Shown here one piece after another: positions 6,334 through 11,700 of a stretch of 13,732 nt of DNA. The notes beneath the pieces were generated by a model. That model made no database searches. It was not told the origin of the DNA and saw only the letters and a program-made list of their open reading frames with translations. The position numbers were made by a program, and so were the translations under genes. The DNA is from QHWK01 sp035315685 (GTDB taxonomy: Bacteria; Acidobacteriota; Vicinamibacteria; Vicinamibacterales; CAVVIG01): assembly GCA_035315685.1 (NCBI GenBank), contig DATFXR010000132.1, forward strand, positions 1-13,732. The letters run 5' to 3'. How positions within the stretch are numbered: the stretch's first letter is position 1; each line of letters begins with the position of its first letter.

Positions 6334-6801
6334 TCAGGAGCGGCGCCGCACGGCCCCGACCGTGATCGATCGGCACGCCTCGATCGCCTGAACAATCGTG
6401 CGTCTCGTCCATGCCGCCGTCATGCCTGCACGATGACGCAGCCAGCCGCCCGGCAGCGCGATCGAGCGGCCGCGGCGCCGTACGGCAACGATCCGCGCCA
6501 CGATGTCGCCTGCGCCGACGAACACGTCGGACGCGCGCTGGTTGTCGCCGCGCAGCGCGAAGCGACGATCACGGCCGTCGCCCGCAATCGAGACGATGCG
6601 GTGCGCGAGCACCCGGCCGCGATGGCGGCACAACAGCAGGTCGCCTCGCGCGACGTCAGCGATCGACACCGGCGCCACCGTGATCAGTTCGCCGTCGCGA
6701 ATCGTGGGATGCATACTGCTGCCTTCGGCGCGGAATCGCACCAGCGTCCCGCTCCCGAGCGCGTGCTCCATCACCTCGGCGAAAAGTCCTGAGTCCCGCA
6801 T
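6334..6801 (-). CDS. S24/S26 family (SipW-like) peptidase without membrane anchor
   Basis: A 155-residue protein with the signal-peptidase catalytic core. Box B is AEGSSMHPTIRDGELI, nucleophile S29 before M30. A region VARGDLLLCRHRGRVLAHRIVSI has H67 where bacterial LepB has the general-base lysine, and FALRGDN with D86 follows, with D92 behind it. The Ser-His arrangement resembles the ER/SipW/archaeal type. No stretch is hydrophobic enough for a transmembrane helix, whereas true signal peptidases are membrane-bound. A cytoplasmic leader peptidase for the RiPP precursor is therefore a reasonable guess. It is the first gene of the minus-strand operon, 12 bases before the PqqD-like gene, and divergent from the nucleotidyltransferase. 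Confidence 0.85.
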   Translation of the reverse strand: MRDSGLFAEVMEHALGSGTLVRFRAEGSSMHPTIRDGELITVAPVSIADVARGDLLLCRHRGRVLAHRIVSIAGDGRDRRFALRGDNQRASDVFVGAGDIVARIVAVRRRGRSIALPGGWLRHRAGMTAAWTRRTIVQAIEACRSITVGAVRRRS

Positions 6802-6870
6802 GCGCGCGAATGGGAGAGTGTATCCTGGCTCTCGGTCGCTGCCGCGCTCTGAGGTACAGTCACCTCACCC
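6802..6870. promoter_or_regulatory. Divergent promoter region of the RiPP-like locus
   Basis: This 69-base gap separates the minus-strand operon from the plus-strand nucleotidyltransferase. Minus strand: TACACT (complement of 6817-6822) lies 15 bases from the ATG at 6801. Plus strand: TACAGT at 6855-6860 lies 10 bases before the GTG at 6871, which would give a nearly leaderless mRNA; a second box, TATCCT, is at 6821-6826. No good -35 boxes are seen and no operator repeat is evident. The sites are inferred from pattern only. Confidence 0.35.
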
Positions 6871-8016
6871 GTGACCTCGAAGTCCTCGATCGCGCTCGAT
6901 GCTGACGCCACTGGCCGGTGCCGCGATGTGGCGGTCGCGCTGCTGTCTGCGTCCGCCGCTCCTGACTGGTTCGAGTCGATCGACATCGGGTCGTTTCTCG
7001 CGCTCGCTGAACAGGATGGCCTGCTCGGACTCCTGTACGGCGCCGTCGACGCGCGGGCTGACGCCGCTCGCTTCCCGCCAGCCCTCCTCGATGGGCTGCG
7101 CGCTGGCGCGCATCGTCAGGCGGCGCGAGAGCTGGTGCAACGCGTCGAGCTGCAGCGCGTGATCGCGGCACTGCACGCCCGCGGCGTGCGCGCGCTCTTG
7201 ATGAAGGGCGCATCGCTCGCCTTCGACGTCTATCCCGATCCCGCCTGGCGTGTGCGCTCAGACGTCGATCTCTTCATCCGCGCCGCCGATCGCGCCGCCG
7301 CGCGCGGCTGTCTGGCGGATCTCGGATACATCGGGCAGCCCGAGGTATCCGGACGCCTCATCGCCTATCAGTTTCACTGCGAGCGTATCGACGCCGGCCG
7401 TGTCCGCCATCTGTTCGACGTGCACTGGAAGATCGCGAATCCGCAGCGGTTCGCCGACGCCGTCGGATTCGATGAGCTCGCCGCCGCGGCCGTGCCGCTG
7501 CCGCAGCTCGCTCCGCATGCCCGCGGCCTCGCCAGGCCCCACGCGCTCTGGCTGGCCTGCGTGCATCGTGCGGCGCACCACTACGATGAGCAGACGATCG
7601 TCTGGATCTACGACGTGCATCTGCTGATGCGCGTGCTCGATGCGGCGGGTCTCGGGCAATTCGTCGCATTGGCAGAGCGGACGGGAGTTCGGAGGATCTG
7701 CCTGCGTGCGCTGATGCTGGCACGGGAGCGGTTCGGCACGCCGGTCGCCTCGTCGGCGATCGCTGCTCTCGACGCGGCACCATTGGACGAGCCGTCAACC
7801 ATGTTCCTCGAACCCCGGATGCGCAGGGTCGACCTGCTGCTCGACGACGTGCGCGTGTTACGACGCTGGTCCGACCGGCTCACGCTGCTCAAGGAGCATC
7901 TGCTGCCAGACGCCGCCTACATGCGCCGCACGTACGCACCCGGCTCATCGGCGCCGATCGGATGGTTGTACCTCCGCCGCATCGCGACCGGCACGTCGAA
8001 GTGGTTCCGTCACTGA
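6871..8016 (+). CDS. Nucleotidyltransferase family protein (PF14907 type)
   Basis: A 381-residue protein with the NTP_transf_5 pattern. A helical N-terminus is followed by ALHARGVRALLMKGASLAF with K112-G113, then WRVRSDVDLFI with S130, D131 and D133 as the nucleotide/metal site, then a His-rich helical C-terminal domain (LACVHRAAHHYDEQ). Members recur in RiPP loci with HprK-like kinases; in lasso-peptide systems such as paeninodin and pseudomycoidin the partner is called PadeN/PsmN. The substrate here is unknown; tailoring of a phosphorylated peptide is the leading guess. GTG start at 6871 follows a candidate -10 box by 10 bases. It is divergent from, and probably co-regulated with, the minus-strand operon. 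Confidence 0.88.
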   Translation: MTSKSSIALDADATGRCRDVAVALLSASAAPDWFESIDIGSFLALAEQDGLLGLLYGAVDARADAARFPPALLDGLRAGAHRQAARELVQRVELQRVIAALHARGVRALLMKGASLAFDVYPDPAWRVRSDVDLFIRAADRAAARGCLADLGYIGQPEVSGRLIAYQFHCERIDAGRVRHLFDVHWKIANPQRFADAVGFDELAAAAVPLPQLAPHARGLARPHALWLACVHRAAHHYDEQTIVWIYDVHLLMRVLDAAGLGQFVALAERTGVRRICLRALMLARERFGTPVASSAIAALDAAPLDEPSTMFLEPRMRRVDLLLDDVRVLRRWSDRLTLLKEHLLPDAAYMRRTYAPGSSAPIGWLYLRRIATGTSKWFRH

Positions 8017-8044
8017 CGTGCGACGGCAGTCATAAACGAGTGCC

Positions 8045-8557
8045 ATGAACGTCGTTCCTTACGATCCCCGCTGGGCCGTCGATTTCGAGGAGGAGCGCGC
8101 GCGGCTTCGCGTGGCGCTCGGCGATGTCGCGGTGCGGATCGACCACAACGGCTCGACCGCGGTGCCCGGGCTGGCCGCCAAGCCGATCATCGACATTCAG
8201 GTGTCGGTCTCCTGCCTGCAGGACGCCGGTTCGTATGCACCTGTGCTCGAACGGCTTGGCTACGTCCACATGCGGCATGCAGACGACGACCGCTGCCCGT
8301 TCTTCTACCGGCCGGCTCAGTGGCCGCACACCCATCACGTGCACGTGGTCGAGGCGGGCGGTGACGAGGAGCGCCGGACGCTCGCGTTCCGCGACTACCT
8401 GCGTCGCCATCCCGAGGCGGCGCGCGAGTACGCGCAGCTCAAGCGCGATCTCGCGGCGCAGCACGATGGATTGACGGCGGAATCCCGCGAAGCGTACGCG
8501 GAAGCCAAGACTTCGTTCGTGAACCGGATCGTGGCTGACGCCCTGCGGACCTCGTAG
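8045..8557 (+). CDS. GrpB/UPF0157 family protein
   Basis: A 170-residue protein covering the whole family length. It starts VVPYDPRWAVDFEEE, has the signature NGSTAVPGLAAKPIID (residues 35-50), HTHHVHVVEAGGDEE, and then FRDYLRRHPEAAREYAQLK. The family belongs to the nucleotidyltransferase superfamily (GSTAVPG and the acidic DxQ stand for the GS..D.D site); members have been linked to CoA-related or nucleotide transfer but the role is poorly defined. ATG 8045 has no Shine-Dalgarno sequence. CATAAA at 8031-8036 might be a -10 box. It lies 28 bases behind the RiPP-associated nucleotidyltransferase and may be cotranscribed, but it is common in many genomes without any peptide cluster. Confidence 0.93.
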   Translation: MNVVPYDPRWAVDFEEERARLRVALGDVAVRIDHNGSTAVPGLAAKPIIDIQVSVSCLQDAGSYAPVLERLGYVHMRHADDDRCPFFYRPAQWPHTHHVHVVEAGGDEERRTLAFRDYLRRHPEAAREYAQLKRDLAAQHDGLTAESREAYAEAKTSFVNRIVADALRTS

Positions 8558-8588
8558 GGCCAGCCACGTGGTCATCGGGTTCGCCGTG

Positions 8589-8594
8589 TAGAAT
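8589..8594 (+). promoter_or_regulatory. Possible -10 box (TAGAAT) before the membrane protein gene
   Basis: TAGAAT lies 16 bases before the ATG at 8611. It would place the transcript start at about 8601, right at the GGAGG ribosome site (8601-8605), leaving a leader of about 10 bases. No consensus -35 box is seen. Confidence 0.4.
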
Positions 8595-8610
8595 CGCAGT
8601 GGAGGACGGA

Positions 8611-9006
8611 ATGGAGACGCACGTGAAGGTGTTCGCCGTGCTGCAGATTGCGCTCAGCGCGCTCTGCCTGCTCGCCGCTCTCGGGCTGACGCTGGTGTTC
8701 ATCGGCGGCTTCGGCGCGGCGAGCGTGAGCGACAATCCGGACGCCGCGATCGCGTTGCCGTTCATCGGCGTCACCGGTGTCGCCCTGGTCTCGTTCCTGC
8801 TGGTGCTCGCGCTGCCCGGAATCGTCACCGGCATCGGACTGCTGCGGCTTCGGCCGTGGGCGCGCGTCCTCGGGATCGTTCTCTCGATCCTCGGCCTGAT
8901 GGGGTTCCCGCTCGGTACCGTCATCGGTGTCTACGGCCTGTGGGTGCTGTTTTCGAAAGACACCGAACGCCTGTTCAGCGCGCAGCCGTCGCCGACGTCA
9001 ATCTAA
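8611..9006 (+). CDS. Small integral membrane protein, function unknown
   Basis: A 131-residue protein. The start is ATG 8611 because GGAGG lies 5 bases upstream; the GTG at 8599 would overlap that ribosome site. Hydrophobic segments cover residues about 7-33, 50-78 and 85-114 (the last long enough to hold two short helices), so three to four membrane passes are expected. A conserved-looking loop, GLLRLRPWARVLG, joins the second and third segments, followed by GTVIGVYGLWVLF and a polar tail. It resembles small uncharacterised DUF-type membrane proteins common in acidobacteria and actinobacteria, but no function can be assigned. Confidence 0.85.
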   Translation: METHVKVFAVLQIALSALCLLAALGLTLVFIGGFGAASVSDNPDAAIALPFIGVTGVALVSFLLVLALPGIVTGIGLLRLRPWARVLGIVLSILGLMGFPLGTVIGVYGLWVLFSKDTERLFSAQPSPTSI

Positions 9007-9036
9007 CCGCGTAACCCCGACTCTCGGACACCAACG

Positions 9037-9975
9037 ATGCCGATCCTCGGTCTTCATCACGTCACCGCGACCGTCGACGATGCGCAGGACGATCTCGATT
9101 TCTGCCTCGACGGGCTCGGGCTGAGGCTCGTCAAGAAGACGGTCAACTTCGACAATCATTTCGTCTACCACTTCTATTACGGCGCCGACGGAAGCGGCGC
9201 GCCCGGCACGATCTGGACGACCTTCCCGTACAAGGGACACGGCGTGCGGGTCGGCAGCAAGGGCGCTGGACAGGTCACCGTCACTTCCTTGTCCGTTCCA
9301 ACCGGCTCGCTCGATTTCTGGCGGCTGCACCTCGGGGATCGCGCAGTCGCGGCGACGGATCTGCCGCCGCGCTTCGACGAGCCGGTGATCCGCTTCGCCG
9401 ACCGATCCGGACTCACCTTCGAGCTGATTGCGACCGGACGGGACGCACGCCCGCCATGGGTTGCCGACGGCTTCGCGGCGGACCATGCCATCCGCGGGCT
9501 GCACAGCGTCACGCTCGTCGTCCGTGATGCCGCGCCGACCGTCGATCTGATGACGCGGCTGCTCGGTTACACCGTCGTCGATCGCATGGACGTCCGGTTC
9601 CGTCTCGCGGTGAACGGCGGCGGGCCAGGCCGGACGATGGACGTCACCGAACACCCCGAAGCGGCGCTCGCAGTCAACGGTCTCGGCACCGTGCATCACG
9701 TCGCGATGGCGATCACGAGTCCGGAGGAACAACTGCAGCTGCGCGAGGCGTTGATTCGCTACGGCTGCAAGGTGACCGAGGTGCGCGATCGCTGCTATTT
9801 TCAGTCGATCTATTTCCGCGAGCCGGGTGGCGTGCTGTTCGAGGTCGCGACCGCTGCGCCGGGGTTCACCGTGGACGAGGACCTGCCGTCGCTCGGCCGC
9901 GCGCTCAAGCTGCCGCCCTGGGAGGAACCGAATCGCGCCAGCATCGAGCAGATGCTGCCGCCGGTCACATACTGA
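9037..9975 (+). CDS. Ring-cleaving dioxygenase-like VOC protein (MhqO/MhqA type)
   Basis: A 312-residue two-domain VOC protein. Domain 1 starts ILGLHHVTATVDDAQDDLDFCLDGLGLRLVKKTVNFD with H7/H8 and contains YHFYYGADGSGAPGTIWTTF. Domain 2 starts AIRGLHSVTLVVRD, with GTVHHVAMAI (H220/H221) and GGVLFEVATAAPGF (E269), the expected divalent-metal ligands. Length and the motif order match the hydroquinone/quinone-detoxifying MhqO family. These are thought to open dihydroxylated aromatic rings, though activity is often unproven. No Shine-Dalgarno sequence is seen before ATG 9037. Its TGA overlaps the next ATG by one base, so it heads a tight three-gene unit. Confidence 0.9.
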   Translation: MPILGLHHVTATVDDAQDDLDFCLDGLGLRLVKKTVNFDNHFVYHFYYGADGSGAPGTIWTTFPYKGHGVRVGSKGAGQVTVTSLSVPTGSLDFWRLHLGDRAVAATDLPPRFDEPVIRFADRSGLTFELIATGRDARPPWVADGFAADHAIRGLHSVTLVVRDAAPTVDLMTRLLGYTVVDRMDVRFRLAVNGGGPGRTMDVTEHPEAALAVNGLGTVHHVAMAITSPEEQLQLREALIRYGCKVTEVRDRCYFQSIYFREPGGVLFEVATAAPGFTVDEDLPSLGRALKLPPWEEPNRASIEQMLPPVTY

Positions 9976-10280
9976 TGCGATTCTTCGCGCTCACCTACGA
10001 CGTCGTGTCCGATTTCGGCAGCCGGCGGCTGGCGTTCCGCGAGGCACACCTGCGTCTCGTCCGCGATGCGCACGAGCGCAGCCTGCTCGTGCTCGCCGGT
10101 GCACTCGGCGATCCGCCGGACGGTGCGCTGCTGGTGTTCCGCAGCGAGCGCGCCGCCGCGGTGGAGGACTTCGCGCGCGCCGATCCGTACGTGCGCGAAG
10201 GGCTGGTCACTGCCTGGCATGTCCGTCCGTGGAACGTCGTGATCGGCGGAGAGGCGGCCGCACCGCCGCCGGCGCTCTGA
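9975..10280 (+). CDS. YciI-like protein
   Basis: A 101-residue ferredoxin-like-fold protein. The family features are RFFALTYDVV at the start, FREAHL with His25, LAGALGDPPDGALLVF (40-55), FARADPYVREGLV with D70 before P71-Y72, and HVRPWNVV. The His and Asp form the presumed active dyad of YciI. Members include chloromuconolactone dehalogenase-like and uncharacterised small enzymes. Placement behind a ring-cleaving-dioxygenase-like gene suggests a role in the same oxidation pathway. Both junctions are one-base overlaps (TGATG), implying translational coupling. Confidence 0.9.
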   Translation: MRFFALTYDVVSDFGSRRLAFREAHLRLVRDAHERSLLVLAGALGDPPDGALLVFRSERAAAVEDFARADPYVREGLVTAWHVRPWNVVIGGEAAAPPPAL

Positions 10281-10594
10281 TGATCGAGCGGGTCTGGAGC
10301 GCGCGCACGACGCGCGAAGGCGCGGTGGCCTACACCGGACACTTTCGTGAGATGGTGCTGCCGCAACTTGCGGTAATCGACGGCTATTGCGGCGCGCGCC
10401 TCCTCGAACGCGAGCACGACGGCGGCATCGAGGTCGTCGTCGTCACGCGGTGGCAGACTCTCGACGCGATCCGCGCCTTCGCCGGTCATGACCTCGATCG
10501 CGCGGTGGTGCACGACGCCGCGGCGGCGCTGTTCATCGACTACGATCGCAAGGTCCGCCACTTCGGGGTCGTCATCGACGCGACGCCCTCCTAG
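10280..10594 (+). CDS. Antibiotic biosynthesis monooxygenase (ABM)-like small protein
   Basis: A 104-residue protein starting at the ATG that overlaps the YciI stop (TGATGA at 10278-10283). It sits within a longer open frame whose upstream part is only a shadow of the neighbours. Pattern: RVWSARTTREGAVAYTGHFREMVLPQLAVIDGY, then GGIEVVVVTRWQTLDAIRAFAGHD and a C-terminal LFIDYDRKVRHFGVV. That is the usual order of dimeric alpha+beta-barrel ABM/heme-oxygenase-like proteins (VTRW.s.dAi.aFaG...AV). Function is unknown; it probably works with the two genes before it. Its stop is TAG. Confidence 0.85.
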   Translation: MIERVWSARTTREGAVAYTGHFREMVLPQLAVIDGYCGARLLEREHDGGIEVVVVTRWQTLDAIRAFAGHDLDRAVVHDAAAALFIDYDRKVRHFGVVIDATPS

Positions 10595-10654
10595 GGCATG
10601 TTCCGATTGGGTGTCGCGCGAGGGCTTCAGCCGAGCGTCAGCGGATCCGCCGAC

Positions 10655-10690
10655 GAAGGCAACAAGGCACGAAGTCACGAAGACGAGGAT
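10655..10690. repeat. Short CACGAAG direct repeat before the methyltransferase
   Basis: The leader of the next gene contains GGCACGAAGTCACGAAGAC, two CACGAAG copies 8 bases apart, and looser echoes continue into the coding start (CGAAGATC, CGAAGGTCACGAA). It holds the purine-rich GAGG just before ATG 10692. It looks like a low-copy tandem intergenic repeat; no function is evident. Confidence 0.45.
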
Positions 10691-10691
10691 T

Positions 10692-11408
10692 ATGGCGATC
10701 AGCGAAGATCCCGAAGGTCACGAAATCAGGGCACTCGCCAGCGCAGTGTCCTTTGCCGGGCGGCGCGTCCTCGAGATCGGCTGCGGCGATGGGCGGCTGA
10801 CAGCGCGGTACGCGCCCGACGCTGCGGACGTGATCGCGATCGATTCCGATGCCGAGGCGGTGGCCGCGCTCGCCGCCGAGCGGATGCCGAACGTCGTCGC
10901 GCGGGTGCTCGGCATCGAGCAGCTCGACGCGGCGCCACACAGCGCGGACGTCGTCTTGTTCGCGTGGTCGTTGTGATGAATTGCCGAGGAGGGCATGGTC
11001 GATGCCCTGCGCCGTGCACATCGAACGGTCGCGCCGGACGGCATCGTCGTCGATCTGCATCCGGATGCGTCGCCGCCGGTCGTTGAAATCGGCAGCCGTC
11101 CGACCGGTCATGTCGACGTTGAAGACGGCGCCCACCGTCACGCCGCCGCGGATGCCACGATCGCGACGGTGGTCCGCGACGGGTTGTTCGCGATCGAGCG
11201 AGTCGTCGAATTCGCCTTCCATACGCACGCCGACACGATCGACGAACTTCGCGACTACATCGAGGAGAACTGGCGGAACGCACGACTTGACGACCTGACG
11301 GTCAGCCGCACACGCGAGGCGGCGCGCGAGATGCCTGGCGAGCGGCCGCGCGCGCGCGAACACGTGATCCTCACGGTCATGCGGCCGCGACGGCAGCCCG
11401 TCGTGTAG
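10692..11408 (+). CDS. Class I SAM methyltransferase with two in-frame UGA codons (candidate Sec-Sec selenoprotein)
   Basis: Read through, this is a normal 238-residue methyltransferase. It starts MAISEDPEGHEIRALASA; motif I VLEIGCGDGRL is at 26-36 and the acidic ribose contact is AIDSD at 49-53. ADVVLFAWSL (85-94) is the beta-4 strand, and MVDALRRAHRTVAPDGIVVDL is the expected helix and beta-5 that follow. Codons 95 and 96 (10974-10979) are both TGA, with the frame unchanged on either side, and the protein then runs to TAG at 11408. A SECIS-like hairpin lies 17-20 bases downstream. Without recoding it would be a pseudogene broken by two adjacent identical stops. The pair lies at the end of beta-4, next to where the methyl group would be. 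Start ATG 10692 has GAGG 3 bases upstream. Confidence 0.75.
10990..11008 (+). promoter_or_regulatory. SECIS-like hairpin downstream of the tandem UGA codons
   Basis: AGGGCAU pairs perfectly with AUGCCCU (7 bp) around the loop GGUCG (10997-11001). The loop begins GGU as in the E. coli fdhF SECIS loop (AGGUCU), where the G and U contact SelB. From the end of each UGA to the first loop G there are 20 and 17 bases; in fdhF the distance is 18, from memory of that sequence. No U-tract follows, so it is not a terminator. The hairpin also encodes the ordinary methyltransferase residues EGMVDAL, so it could be fortuitous. Confidence 0.6.
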
Positions 11409-11560
11409 CGCAATGCGGACGTCGGGGAAGGCCCGCTGATAGGTCTCGGTGCCCAATGATCCCAGTGCCAGTGCGAGTTCACGATCCAGCGCACCGGTTG
11501 ATCGGTGAGCCTGCGGATTGCAACGAGCACGGCGGCCGAGGCCGCTGGTGTGCCGTCACA
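11403..11560 (-). pseudogene. Metallo-beta-lactamase-fold hydrolase remnant
   Basis: On the minus strand from about 11557 one reads DGTPAASAAVLVAIRRLTDQ, then PVRWIVNSHWHWDH, the conserved lead-in to the zinc motif HxHxDH (11473-11456). One missing base directly after the last His shifts the frame, and the match resumes as LGTETYQRAFPDVRIALH down to 11403, where it is cut by the end of the convergent methyltransferase. Upstream, degenerate pieces in other frames (around NVKG and DGLRV) hint at the rest of the N-terminus with more frameshifts. Only about 50 of the usual 250-300 residues are left, so it is a dead fragment. Confidence 0.75.
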
Positions 11561-11700
11561 CGCAAACCATCCGAGTCACCAGGTTTGTGTTTGCACGGCC
11601 CTTCACGTTGCATCCGCCCGCTTCGCGGGCGTCGCGGCCGTGGCCGTTACCATCGGGACGCGAATCGGCGCGGCCGTGGGCCCCGCCGGCATCGTCGACG
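11561..11700. other. Intergenic stretch with a perfect 7-bp hairpin
   Basis: No gene is recognised here. CGCCCGC-TTC-GCGGGCG at 11615-11631 is a perfect hairpin with a 3-base loop. It lies downstream of the quinoprotein stop on the minus strand but has no U-tract, so its role as a terminator is uncertain. The stretch may contain the eroded N-terminus of the metallo-beta-lactamase remnant. Confidence 0.5.

Noticed and set aside
4421..8016. Lasso peptide cluster
   Set aside because: The kinase and nucleotidyltransferase fit, but there is no asparagine synthetase-like cyclase and no B2-type transglutaminase protease; the maturase is a radical SAM/SPASM enzyme.
8998..9732. A 244-codon minus-strand open frame over the dioxygenase-like gene
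   Set aside because: It is the complement of the two-domain VOC protein, with Asp/Arg/Val-rich non-domain translation and no ribosome site.
10974..10979. UGA-UGA as a sign of a genetic code reading UGA as Trp
   Set aside because: Trp is encoded by TGG throughout and TGA ends several neighbouring genes (crotonase, kinase, YciI-like, precursor), so UGA is a normal stop here.
11615..11631. Rho-independent terminator of the quinoprotein gene
   Set aside because: The hairpin is perfect but short and has no U-tract on either strand, so it is reported only as a hairpin.
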